DNA of 64,000 bases from Marinobacter flavimaris (GCF_002933295.1 NZ_PSSW01000013.1:1-64000); one strand, 5' to 3'; shown: positions 8,462 to 16,581, numbered from the stretch's first letter. The notes: generated from the letters alone by a model not told the origin. Program-made: numbers and translations.

Positions 8462-8818
8462 ATGTCGAAATTCAAATCTAAATCCGGAGGTGCTTCTCTC
8501 GCTGTCGGGGGGGTTGCTGGAATTCTCGCCTCGGCTTGCTGTCTCGGGCCATTGGTACTTATCACTCTGGGCGTTTCCGGTGCCTGGATCGGCAATCTGA
8601 CAGCTTTGGAGCCCTATCGACCGCTGTTCATTGGCGCGGCCATCGTCGCCATGTACCTCGCCTGGCGACGAATCTATCGCCCTGTAGAGCAATGCTCACC
8701 CGGTGAAACGTGTGCGATCCCTCAAGTCCGAAAGACCTATAAGGTGATCTTTTGGGTAGTTACGGCTCTGGTACTGGTCGCTTTAGTGTTCCCTTACATT
8801 TTGCCCCTATTCTACTAA
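8462..8818 (+). CDS. merT: Mercuric ion transporter MerT
   Basis: MerT takes Hg(II) from periplasmic MerP and moves it across the inner membrane to MerA. The protein has 118 residues and three hydrophobic helices. The first helix carries the vicinal pair Cys26-Cys27 (ILASACCLGP), and the cytoplasmic loop carries the second pair in EQCSPGETC. I placed the start at ATG 8462, since the open frame upstream overlaps the operator and merR. It is the first gene of the merTPFA operon; merP follows after 15 bases. Confidence 0.95.
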   Translation: MSKFKSKSGGASLAVGGVAGILASACCLGPLVLITLGVSGAWIGNLTALEPYRPLFIGAAIVAMYLAWRRIYRPVEQCSPGETCAIPQVRKTYKVIFWVVTALVLVALVFPYILPLFY

Positions 8819-8833
8819 ACGGAGATTTTCCTC

Positions 8834-9136
8834 ATGCGTAAACAGCTTGTACTTGCCATGTTCCTCACTTTGCTCAGCATGTCCACCTGGGCTGCGTCTC
8901 AAAAAGTGACTCTCTCGGTGCCTGACATGACCTGTTCTGCGTGTCCGATCACCGTCAAGCTGGCCTTAAGTAAGGTGGAAGGGGTGTCGCAAGTTTCCGT
9001 GAGCTACCCTGATCGAGAAGCCGTCGTCACCTTTGACGATGCGCTCACTTCCATAGAGGCGCTCACCGAGGCCACGAGCGACGCTGGTTACCCCTCCACT
9101 CCCACGGCCTCAGAGGCGACCCCGGAGGGGCAATGA
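8834..9136 (+). CDS. merP: Periplasmic mercury-binding protein MerP
   Basis: MerP binds Hg(II) in the periplasm and hands it to MerT or MerF. The 100-residue precursor has a signal peptide (about residues 1-21, ending TWAA) and one heavy-metal-associated domain with the MTCSACP motif (Cys34, Cys37). The remaining HMA pattern, VEGVSQVSVSYPDREAVVTF, is intact. A Shine-Dalgarno ACGGAG lies upstream. The last four bases overlap the merF start (ATGA), so the two are probably translated together. The C-terminal tail after the HMA domain is slightly extended. Confidence 0.95.
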   Translation: MRKQLVLAMFLTLLSMSTWAASQKVTLSVPDMTCSACPITVKLALSKVEGVSQVSVSYPDREAVVTFDDALTSIEALTEATSDAGYPSTPTASEATPEGQ

Positions 9137-9393
9137 AGAATCCGAAGAACCTGCTCAGAGTTGGCATAGTAGGGACTATTCTGGTTGCACTATGCTGCTT
9201 CACACCGATTCTGGTCATTCTTATGTCCACCGTGGGACTGGCCGCCCTGACGGGCTATCTCGACTATGTGCTTCTTCCGGCACTGGCGGTATTCATCGGC
9301 CTTACGGTCTATGCGTTCTGGCGGAAAAAACACTATGACGCCAGCTACGAGAGCAATTCCAAAGCCCCAAGGAGTTTCCCGAGTGAAAAATGA
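9133..9393 (+). CDS. merF: Mercury transporter MerF
   Basis: MerF is a small inner-membrane Hg(II) carrier with two transmembrane helices, here about residues 10-30 and 42-62 of 86. The first vicinal cysteine pair is present (Cys21-Cys22 in VALCCFTPILV). The second cytoplasmic pair known in classical MerF is not seen; the tail after YDASYESNS has no cysteine. It overlaps merP by four bases and merA by eleven. It probably works as a second uptake route beside MerT. Confidence 0.88.
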   Translation: MKNPKNLLRVGIVGTILVALCCFTPILVILMSTVGLAALTGYLDYVLLPALAVFIGLTVYAFWRKKHYDASYESNSKAPRSFPSEK

Positions 9394-10789
9394 CCAAAAA
9401 CTGCATATTGCTGTAATCGGCAGTGGCGGAGCCGCCATGGCGGCTGCCTTGAAGGCAACAGAGCGCGGTGCCCGCGTCACCCTGATTGAACGTGGGACCG
9501 TCGGCGGCACCTGCGTAAATGTTGGCTGCGTGCCCTCGAAGATTATGATTCGTGCAGCACATATCGCGCATCTTCGAAAAGAAAGCCCTTTTGACGCGGG
9601 CATCAGTGCTGCGGCTCCTGAGGTAGACCGAGCGAAACTGCTTCAGCAACAGCTGGCACGAGTGGAGGAGCTGCGTGACACCAAGTACGAAAAGATACTT
9701 CGAGAACACAAGGACATCACAGTCCTGAACGGTGAGGCCCGGTTTCTCGACACCAATAGCCTGTTAGTCACGTTGGCTGAGGGTGGTGAAAAACCGGTTC
9801 ATTTTGATCGCGCCTTTATTGGAACCGGAGCCAGACCGGCAGAACCGCCAATAACGGGGCTGGCAGACACTCCTTACCTGACATCAACCAGTGCCTTGGC
9901 GCTGGATACCGTTCCCAAACGGCTGATCGTGATTGGTGCCGGTTTCGTTGCCCTGGAATTGGCTCAGGCATTCGCCAGACTGGGCAGCAAGGTTACCGTT
10001 TTGGCCCGGAGCCGTTTGTTGTCCAGTGAGGACCCCGCAATCGGGGAAGCTATAGATGCAGCGTTCAAGCGCGAAGGTATTGAGGTGCTTAGCCAGACCT
10101 TGCCCAGCAACGTGGACTATAGCGACAACGAGTTCATCGTCGAGACGCCTGCCGGCACCTTGCGAGCCGATCAACTGCTGGTGGCGACCGGTCGAACTCC
10201 CAATACCGAGGACCTGAACCTGGCGAGCATTGGCGTGGAAACCTCACGCGACGCAATTCAGGTGGATGAGCATCTGCAAACCACGGTCCCCGGAATATAC
10301 GCTGCCGGAGACTGCACCAATCAACCGCAGTTTGTCTATGTCGCCGCTGCCGGGGGCAGCCGGGCCGCCATCAACATGACGGAAGGCGAGGCCAAACTCG
10401 ACCTCAGTGCCATGCCCGGGGTCATGTTTACCGATCCTCAAGTCGCCACCGTTGGCCTCTCTGAAGCCGAAGCAGTTGCTCGGGGTTATAGCGTGGACAC
10501 CAGGCTGCTCGACTTGGAAAACGTGCCGCGTGCGCTAGTAAACTTTGACACCCAAGGATTTATTAAAATGGTGGCAGAGCGGAACTCAGGCCGTTTGCTT
10601 GGGGTGCAGATTGTCGCAGCGGAAGGCGGTGAAATTATCCAAACGGCAGTGATGGCGTTACGAGCAGGTTTGACCGTTCAGGAAATCGGCGATGACTTGT
10701 TCCCTTATTTGACCATGGTTGAAGCACTCAAGCTCTGTGCGCAAACGTTCACCAAGGATGTAAAACAGTTGTCCTGCTGTGCCGGATAA
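9383..10789 (+). CDS. merA: Mercury(II) reductase MerA
   Basis: MerA reduces Hg(II) to volatile Hg(0) with NADPH in the cytoplasm. This 468-residue form is the catalytic core only: the FAD-binding IAVIGSGGAAMAAAL (about 9-23), the redox pair Cys44/Cys49 in GGTCVNVGCVPSK, the NAD(P) site VIGAGFVALELAQ, the FAD-binding AAGDCT, and the C-terminal vicinal Cys465-Cys466 (SCCAG) that receives Hg. The N-terminal NmerA metal-binding domain of longer enzymes is absent. I chose GTG at 9383 because AAGGAG lies 8 bases upstream and the dehydrogenase fold starts here. The frame is open further upstream, inside merF. Last gene of the mer operon. Confidence 0.95.
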   Translation: MKNDQKLHIAVIGSGGAAMAAALKATERGARVTLIERGTVGGTCVNVGCVPSKIMIRAAHIAHLRKESPFDAGISAAAPEVDRAKLLQQQLARVEELRDTKYEKILREHKDITVLNGEARFLDTNSLLVTLAEGGEKPVHFDRAFIGTGARPAEPPITGLADTPYLTSTSALALDTVPKRLIVIGAGFVALELAQAFARLGSKVTVLARSRLLSSEDPAIGEAIDAAFKREGIEVLSQTLPSNVDYSDNEFIVETPAGTLRADQLLVATGRTPNTEDLNLASIGVETSRDAIQVDEHLQTTVPGIYAAGDCTNQPQFVYVAAAGGSRAAINMTEGEAKLDLSAMPGVMFTDPQVATVGLSEAEAVARGYSVDTRLLDLENVPRALVNFDTQGFIKMVAERNSGRLLGVQIVAAEGGEIIQTAVMALRAGLTVQEIGDDLFPYLTMVEALKLCAQTFTKDVKQLSCCAG

Positions 10790-11129
10790 ATGATGTGAGC
10801 ACGGCTTTAAGCTCTGGTGATGGGTTCCTAATGACCAATCGTTCCGATGCCATATCTTGCACGACCATCATTGAAAGAGCCGCATGGCCGAGCACGTGGA
10901 TCATTACCTGACTGCCCAGGTTGTCCTTTGCTGTGGCAGCCAGTTGGCTACTTCCACTTGGTGTAAGTTTCAGCCAAATAGCCCCCTCAGAGATAACCGC
11001 AGCTTCAATGGCCTCGCTGGTTAAATTAATCGTCAGGCCTTCGCTCTCTTGAGCGTTCACGGGTTGCGATTGGACACTGCAAGCAGCCCCGATAATCATC
11101 AGGGTGAAAACACACAGTCTTAGTAACAT
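10749..11129 (-). CDS. Lipoprotein with SecD P1-head-like domain
   Basis: This 126-residue protein starts with a lipoprotein signal (MIIGAAC, lipobox Cys17). The rest resembles the P1 head subdomain of SecD: LTINLTSEAI..., then AIWLKLTPSGSSQLAATAKDN and LGSQVMIHVLGHAALSMMVVQ, matching the family pattern of a substrate-like strand, a helix with LTPxG and a short beta pair. No transmembrane part of SecD is present. Stand-alone versions of this domain are known but without an assigned role. Its 3' end overlaps the 3' end of merA by 41 bases, tail to tail. The domain assignment is my inference from pattern. Confidence 0.6.
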   Translation of the reverse strand: MLLRLCVFTLMIIGAACSVQSQPVNAQESEGLTINLTSEAIEAAVISEGAIWLKLTPSGSSQLAATAKDNLGSQVMIHVLGHAALSMMVVQDMASERLVIRNPSPELKAVLTSFIRHSRTTVLHPW

Positions 11130-11239
11130 GGATTGGGTGGCATCCCTTCAGTCCAAGTTGATTCGACACCATATGAAACGATGAATGCATCAGATTTTGT
11201 TGATACTTCACCTGCTTGAACTCATTTTCAACTTGTTTA

Positions 11240-11262
11240 GAACCAGACCGGTCTAATGGTTC
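11240..11262. promoter_or_regulatory. Nested palindrome, possible operator
   Basis: Outer arms GAACCA/TGGTTC enclose AGACCGGTCT, itself a perfect 10-base palindrome. TetR-type regulators often bind such sites. It lies about 110 bases upstream of the lipoprotein gene; no regulator gene is adjacent. Confidence 0.35.
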
Positions 11263-11359
11263 AACGATTCTGGGCAGGCCAGCAGTTTGATTAAATGCTT
11301 GGGACCGGTTAGAGAATGAGCAATAGTTGGCGAATCTCTAACAATTGATTATGGTTTTG

Positions 11360-11390
11360 CGCTCCGACTGAACGTTCGCTTTGCGACCGA
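11360..11390 (+). repeat. Dispersed repeat, copy R6
   Basis: CTGAACGTTCGCTTTGCGACC matches the repeat core. It is the rightmost copy seen. The surrounding 11130-11560 stretch has no gene. Confidence 0.75.
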
Positions 11391-11560
11391 ACCCAACTTT
11401 GCTTGCCGGGTACCAAGGTATCTCCAATTGCCAAGACATATAGGTTTGGAAAGTCCGAATTGTCGTTCAGGCGATCACGAGCCGGGGAGGGCAGCTGTGT
11501 GTCAGGCGGGATCTGCAAGACTTAAGGCCCGAGGGCTGAACGTTTTTTTGGTTTGTTGGA

Positions 11561-12360
11561 TTAATTAATATATCGGTACCCCGCATCTTGCAACGCTTCC
11601 TTAAGCGACTCCTCCGGAGGCTCTTCATAAATAAGGGTCGTTGACGGTGACACATGGCCAGCAATCTTTTGCGCGACTTTAACCGACTTCTTTTGTTCAT
11701 GAATGATGTTCGTCATGAGTGTTCGCCTGCCGCTGTGTGAGCTGGCTCGCTCAATACCTGCCCAATGCCTCTGCATCAAGGCTAAGTGTTCCTGAAGTGT
11801 GTTGGGAGAGTAGGGGCCTCCTTTCTGAGTCAGGAATAGAGGATCAGTCTTTTTTTTACCGAAGGGTTTGCAGCCAAGCGGATCGAGAGGTAATTCTCAA
11901 TGGCGGTTCTCAGCGCAGCATCATTCATGGGGAGGTCGCGCGATTTACCACGATGTTTTCTGACTTCAGGATAAAAATCTTCCGGTTTGATCTCGGCACC
12001 GGCTTTGGCCATGGTTTCAATTCGCTGAACGAGCTGGTGGAAATCGTGAACGCTGAAACTGATTCGACGCCGCTGATACGTCGATTTGGATCGTCTTAGC
12101 GCATCGGCACCTTTTGTATAGGCCGCAGGCAGCGCCAAGATTTCTTTGAGCTTGAACAAGCGCTGGCCGGAAGTTACTGGGCCAAGTTCAGCGACGTCTT
12201 TAATCTGAAGCAACGTAATTTCCTGGACCCTTAGTCCGAGCTTAAAGCTGATCTGAATCAGCGCAGTGTTCTTTTCCGGGTAGCGATGCTCTTTGATCTC
12301 ACGCAATAGGTGGGCGAATTGTTCGGGCGTGAGTACGCGTGCCTGACCGGTTTTGCTCAT
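11561..12360 (-). pseudogene. Tyrosine recombinase, frameshifted in an A8 run
   Basis: Two open frames make up one phage-type integrase catalytic domain. The first (12360-11830) starts at ATG 12360 and holds the first catalytic Arg in FKLGLRVQEI and the Lys region in HRGKSRDLP. The second (from about 11840 to 11561) holds HSGRRT (HxxR), IAGH, and the tyrosine in TTLIYEEP. They are joined at a run of eight A (11850-11857 on +). Adding one A, or a -1 ribosomal slip on A-AAA-AAA, restores a 266-residue protein. The N-terminal core-binding domain is absent, as in short recombinases. It could be a true pseudogene, a sequencing error or programmed frameshifting. Confidence 0.8.
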
Positions 12361-12409
12361 CGAATAAGCCCCTGGTGAGTCATTAGGATGCGAGGAGAGG
12401 GTAAAAATA

Positions 12410-12442
12410 AAATCCGTAATAATGTTATTTTAACGGATTTTT
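12410..12442. repeat. Inverted repeat upstream of the recombinase
   Basis: AAATCCGT and ACGGATTT flank an AT-only-rich 15-base spacer, with A and T runs outside. It lies 50 bases upstream of the recombinase start, so it may be its operator, a bidirectional terminator, or a recombination core. Confidence 0.55.
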
Positions 12443-12879
12443 GATGCTTCGATAGTCAAGCGGACGCTTAAGGGCAGTGATGGCTGGCTAAGTCCCAACT
12501 ACCGAAACTAGCGTTCTCATTGTCCTCTTTGGGATATTCGTTCTTTCTTTAACATTCCCAATAGCAAGTTCAGCTGCGTCCATGGTGCAGATATCAGCGA
12601 AGAGTCCGTCCTTTACACGCAGAATGTTCCGAATCAGAGACGGGTCCAGGGCTCGGCGTTGGAACGTGTACCGGCATCGCTCTAACGAAACCGAGGCCAA
12701 AGGAACGTGTGCTCTTCATCATCCCAAACCAACGTTTTTTATTCTCACGGGCGCAGTCGAACAGACGCAAGAGTTTGACAGGGCAAGTTCCATCCAAGCA
12801 GAAAAGTTCGCGATTTCCAGGCCCTAAAAGGTCGCATTGATGAATTCCAAAGAAATCTCGGAAAAACAAAGTGATAGAC
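12443..12879. other. Decayed coding stretch
   Basis: No intact gene is found. On the minus strand two overlapping frames (12869-12594 and 12700-12488) each look partly protein-like, with the better-looking composition shifting from the first to the second near 12690, as after a frameshift. I do not recognise the product. If the repeats at 12894-12953 are a transposon end, this would be the remnant of its first gene. Confidence 0.3.
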
Positions 12880-12965
12880 GTTTGGACGACGAATTTAGTA
12901 CTTCTTGTGAAAATTTAGTACTTTCTGTGGCTATTCTTTAGCACTTTCTGTGGTCGTCCACAAAC
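12880..12965. repeat. Three 17-bp direct repeats inside an inverted repeat; candidate transposon end
   Basis: TTTAGTACTTCTTGTGA (12894-12910), TTTAGTACTTTCTGTGG (12914-12930) and TTTAGCACTTTCTGTGG (12937-12953) are spaced by 20 and 23 bases. GTTTGGACGAC at 12880 and its inverse GTCGTCCACAAAC at 12953 bracket them, and TGTGG-TCGT-CCACA is itself a dyad. Several spaced transposase sites next to a terminal TGT are typical of Tn7/Tn5053-like ends. Confidence 0.55.
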
Positions 12966-13115
12966 GCACAAAACAGTATTCAATCCCCAGCATCAAAGTG
13001 CGTATAATGTATATTATGTTAAATAGAGTATAGAAGTACGGACTGAGAAACTTATAAAAATGCTTGGCCTCCAATACGCAACTCGCCTGTCCGGCTCTCG
13101 GGTCTTCAATAAACT

Positions 13116-13140
13116 GGGCTGGGATGAGCAATCCCAGCCC
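13116..13140 (-). terminator. Terminator of the protease-ACP phosphodiesterase genes
   Basis: A perfect 10-bp stem GGGCTGGGAT/ATCCCAGCCC with a 5-base loop lies 8 bases beyond the stop of the gene at 13148. The T-run on the minus strand is weak (AGTTTATT). Confidence 0.75.
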
Positions 13141-13147
13141 CCCGCGT

Positions 13148-13777
13148 TCAGGAATCGCTATCGGTTTCCTCTACCACATTCTCGGCATGCCTCTTTGCCA
13201 GCTCTTCGAGCGTTATATATTCACACTCTTTTTCGGCCATAAACGAGTCTGCGGAATCGATAAGAATATTGTCGTCGCGCATGAATCGGCGACCCAGCAG
13301 AGCCGGATAGGAAAACTTGCCGCGGTCTGTCAGTGAAAACTGCGTGGTATGTGTGGTTCCGGCAATGCAGAAGTCCATCATGACCACATATCGCTTCTGG
13401 GATGGCGCGCCTTTTCGTTTAATCAGAACTGTTCGCTCGACCGGCCGTTCGAACTCCAGAATGACGTCGTCATGGTCCAGTTCGCCCTCGGTCGGCTGGT
13501 CCTCGTGGTCACCCAGTGGAATCTGGAAACTGACCCACTCCTCGCCGTCGCGCTCAAAGCCCTCGATGTTTACCGCGTGGAGAGATGACGTTTTGGCGCC
13601 TGTATCGAGTCGCGCCTTCAGCCTCAGGTTGGTATCTTTCATGACTACCCATTCAACATAGCCAAGGGTTTCCGGCGGTCGCTGCTGGCTATTGTTGGCA
13701 TCGGCCTCCGCAGAAACCGCCATCGCAGATGGAAAAACCAATGTCACAGCCAACAACGCCCTAATAACAAACCTCAT
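13148..13777 (-). CDS. Periplasmic retropepsin-like 'ATP-dependent Zn protease' family protein
   Basis: This 209-residue protein belongs to PF05618, whose members are named ATP-dependent zinc proteases but are built like retropepsins. A signal peptide covers about residues 1-23 (AMAVSA). The family motif with the likely catalytic Asp is ARLDTGAKTSSLHA at about 54-67. A second conserved part is FSYPALLGRRFMRDDNILID near 150-170. It is probably periplasmic. The start overlaps the end of the ACP phosphodiesterase gene by four bases, so the two are co-transcribed and perhaps translationally coupled. The substrate is unknown. Confidence 0.82.
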   Translation of the reverse strand: MRFVIRALLAVTLVFPSAMAVSAEADANNSQQRPPETLGYVEWVVMKDTNLRLKARLDTGAKTSSLHAVNIEGFERDGEEWVSFQIPLGDHEDQPTEGELDHDDVILEFERPVERTVLIKRKGAPSQKRYVVMMDFCIAGTTHTTQFSLTDRGKFSYPALLGRRFMRDDNILIDSADSFMAEKECEYITLEELAKRHAENVVEETDSDS

Positions 13778-14349
13778 TCAAAACCTCCTGCAAATTCCTG
13801 TAAATCCGGGAAAAATGATAAAAACTTTTGCTCCAGTTCTTCCTGGTTTGCGCGGATTTCCGTGATCATGCCGGCGAAATCATTTCTGAACCGTATGCGC
13901 CCTGCAACGCGGTCCAGTGCCTTCCCGATGTTTTCAAGATCCTGATAGGCCCCGAACCAGTCGTTCCACACCATCATTCGGGTAACTCTGGCCATTTTTT
14001 CCGGCATTAGATGTTCTTTCTGCTGCAACTCGTTGTATATACCGCGAATAAACGCCTCTTGCTCAATTTCACTGAACCGGTCCCAGTGTTTGAGAAGAAA
14101 ATGGTCATAGAGAATATCGAGCGCAACGCCGGCAAATCGACGACGTTGACGGGAGAAGACCTGTTTGCTGGCAAGTACGTCGGGGTGCTGGTCGGTGAAG
14201 CTGTCGACCGCCCGATGGTGGCGGACGCCCTGCTTCACCGGGTCCGGCAGCGTCGAGAGATCGACGCCCCGGGTAAAGTCACCGAGGATGCTCCCCACCC
14301 GAGCTTCAGGTGAGTCCGGCGCGAGAAATACATGAGCCAGATGGTTCAA
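13774..14349 (-). CDS. acpH: Acyl carrier protein phosphodiesterase AcpH
   Basis: AcpH removes the phosphopantetheine arm from holo-ACP in the cytoplasm. The 191-residue protein starts with the family signature MNHLAHVFLAPDSPEARVGS, then LGDFTRGVDLSTLP, and HHRAVDSFTDQHPDV, which holds conserved His and Asp metal ligands of this HD-like family, followed by GVALDILYDHFLLKHW. The length is close to E. coli AcpH (193). It lies 23 bases after the outer-membrane barrel gene and overlaps the Zn-protease-like gene by four bases. Confidence 0.9.
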   Translation of the reverse strand: MNHLAHVFLAPDSPEARVGSILGDFTRGVDLSTLPDPVKQGVRHHRAVDSFTDQHPDVLASKQVFSRQRRRFAGVALDILYDHFLLKHWDRFSEIEQEAFIRGIYNELQQKEHLMPEKMARVTRMMVWNDWFGAYQDLENIGKALDRVAGRIRFRNDFAGMITEIRANQEELEQKFLSFFPDLQEFAGGFE

Positions 14350-14372
14350 ACAGTCTCCCCGGTGGCCTGGTT

Positions 14373-14915
14373 TCAGAAGTTGAATTGAATACCGACGCCC
14401 AGACCATCGACTTCGGCATTACTGTCTTCATAATAACGCATGTATTCAAGGTTGCCGGACAGGTTCGGCGCAAATTCCATATTCATGCCGATGCCGTAGG
14501 ACACGTCCGTTTCATCCTCGGTGGCAGTGCCCAGAAACGAAGAAGCTTCGATTTCGACCCGGGTGAAACCGAGGATAGCGTACGGCGTAATGGGTGATTC
14601 GTTGGCCAGATTGAACGTGGCGTAGCCGCCGAAGAAGTTATCCAGTGAATAATCGACTCCGCCGATGCGGTCGTCATCCACGCCAAAACCGCCCCGCGCT
14701 TCGATGCCCAGATACGGCGTCGCCATCACGCCAACTTTGGCAGACAGCGTGCCTACGTCGGCATCCGCGTTACCGCTCTCAAGGTTCATGAAAGTGTAGT
14801 TCAGGCCTGTGTAGAGCCCGCCAACGCCAGACTTGTAAATATCCTGGGCGGATGCGGCTCCTGCAGCAGCCATACCGGTGGCAAAGATAACGGCAATTGA
14901 ACGTACGTGTTTCAT
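14373..14915 (-). CDS. Outer-membrane beta-barrel (porin-like) protein
   Basis: The 180-residue precursor has a signal peptide (residues 1-23, AASA) and a mature part of alternating beta strands rich in Gly, Tyr and Phe, ending in the outer-membrane C-terminal signature GLGVGIQFNF with terminal Phe. Strands such as GGLYTGLNYTFMN and VSYGIGMNMEF suggest an 8-stranded OmpA/OmpW-like barrel. The start ATG has AAGGAG just upstream (in GGTTAAGGAGATAAAAA on the minus strand). Substrate and role are not known. Confidence 0.82.
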   Translation of the reverse strand: MKHVRSIAVIFATGMAAAGAASAQDIYKSGVGGLYTGLNYTFMNLESGNADADVGTLSAKVGVMATPYLGIEARGGFGVDDDRIGGVDYSLDNFFGGYATFNLANESPITPYAILGFTRVEIEASSFLGTATEDETDVSYGIGMNMEFAPNLSGNLEYMRYYEDSNAEVDGLGVGIQFNF

Positions 14916-15060
14916 TTTTTATCTCCTTAACCGAATTGTTCGGTGTACATCGCTGAACTTGCACCAGACTGACGCGTTTTGCCATCAGAAAGATCCGCAT
15001 TTACGCGTTATTTACACCAATTTAATTCGCCGGTAATTTCAGCATCCGCGCGGTGTTACC

Positions 15061-16578
15061 TTGCGGAAGGCCGACCCCACAGGTATTCTGACGCCGTCTC
15101 CCGGTATCAGCTGGCTCGAGCATCCATTGAGAAATCTCTACCCCGTCATTTTCATTGTCAGCGTCATGTTCGTGCTTTTGAGCATTTTCATGACATTGCC
15201 TGTCATCCTGCTTGCGGGCTCTGAAGCGCCGAACGCCATGGCGTTTGCAGAATCGGCCGCCATTGTCTGGGGCCTCGGTATACTGGGAATGGCCGCCACC
15301 TACCGCAAACCGAGAGATCTGAAGCCCCGGTACATGTTCGTGCTCACGGTATCTTCTTGGTTCATTATTGCTCTGTTTTCATCCCTTCCTTTCTATCTGA
15401 GTGATCTGGGCATTTCTGCCGCAGACGCCTTTTTCGAGGGCACTTCGGGGATTACCACCACCGGGGCAACAGTGCTGAGCGGCCTCGATGATATGGACAG
15501 GGATCTCTTGATCTGGCGGTCCATCCTGCAATGGATCGGTGGTATCGGGATTATCGGTATGTTCGTTGCGGTACTCCCGTTTCTGCGGGTCGGCGGCATG
15601 CGGCTATTCGCCACCGAGTCTTCGGAATGGACCGACAAGGCTCTGCCAAGGATGAAAACACTCAGCCGTGGCTTGCTGGTGGTTTATCTGGCGTTTTCGA
15701 TCATTGCGGTGGTTACCTACTGGTTTTCTGGCATGACGCTCTTCGATGCCTTCAACCATGGTCTTACCAGCATCGCCACCGGTGGCTTTTCCACCTCGGA
15801 TCTGTCCATGGGCAAGTTCAATGATCTGATCCTCATGGAAGCCACATTTTTCATGATTATCGGCAGCTTGCCCTTCTTCCTTTTCGTGCGTGAAATGCAT
15901 GGCCAACACGGCGTTCTTTTCCGGGATCAGCAGGTGCGATTGTTTCTCGCGATCCTGTTTTTCGTACCGCTGCTTCTAACTCTTTACCGCTGGATGGTGT
16001 CACCGGTCCCCTTCGATCCCATCCATAACTATGCCTCTACCCTGTTTAACGTCACTTCTGTGGTAACCACCACCGGCTATGCCTCCGAAGATTATTCGGC
16101 CTGGGGCCCTCTGGCGTTCGTGCTGTTCTTTTTTCTGATGTTCGTGGGCGGCTGCTCTGGTTCCACGGCCGGCGGCATGAAAATCTTCCGGTTCCAGCTT
16201 TCCCTGATCATCCTGCGTGAGCAGTTGATGCGCCTGCTGCACCCTCGTGCGGTTCTTACCCGTAATTACAATGGCCGGGCCGTGAGTGATGAGATTATCT
16301 CGTCGATGATTGCCTACACGTTCATCTTCCTGCTCTGTCTTTTGCTGATCACGGTTGCCCTGGCCGCCATGCAGCTGGACTTTGTGACGGCACTGTCTGG
16401 CGCCCTCACCTCGCTGACCAATGTCGGCCCCGGCCTTGGGGACATCATTGGCCCTGCGGGTAATTTCGGGCCGCTTCCCGATGCGGCAAAATGGGTACTG
16501 TCTGTGGGTATGCTGATGGGGCGTCTGGAGATACTGAGCGTGGTGATCGTTCTATCGCCGGCGTTCTGGCGCAGCTGA
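15061..16578 (+). CDS. trkH: TrkH/KtrB-family potassium transporter
   Basis: The 505-residue inner-membrane protein has about ten hydrophobic segments and the four selectivity-filter loops of the Trk/Ktr superfamily: TSGITTTGATV (about 129-139), LTSIATGGFS, VTSVVTTTGYA and LTSLTNVGPG. It should form the membrane part of a K+ uptake system; the length fits TrkH (483 in E. coli). No trkA gene is adjacent. The start is uncertain: the frame opens at TTG 15061 and the first ATG would already be inside helix 1, so I keep TTG. It is divergent from the barrel gene and ends four bases before the convergent phosphorylase gene. Confidence 0.88.
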   Translation: MRKADPTGILTPSPGISWLEHPLRNLYPVIFIVSVMFVLLSIFMTLPVILLAGSEAPNAMAFAESAAIVWGLGILGMAATYRKPRDLKPRYMFVLTVSSWFIIALFSSLPFYLSDLGISAADAFFEGTSGITTTGATVLSGLDDMDRDLLIWRSILQWIGGIGIIGMFVAVLPFLRVGGMRLFATESSEWTDKALPRMKTLSRGLLVVYLAFSIIAVVTYWFSGMTLFDAFNHGLTSIATGGFSTSDLSMGKFNDLILMEATFFMIIGSLPFFLFVREMHGQHGVLFRDQQVRLFLAILFFVPLLLTLYRWMVSPVPFDPIHNYASTLFNVTSVVTTTGYASEDYSAWGPLAFVLFFFLMFVGGCSGSTAGGMKIFRFQLSLIILREQLMRLLHPRAVLTRNYNGRAVSDEIISSMIAYTFIFLLCLLLITVALAAMQLDFVTALSGALTSLTNVGPGLGDIIGPAGNFGPLPDAAKWVLSVGMLMGRLEILSVVIVLSPAFWRS

Positions 16579-16581
16579 GGC

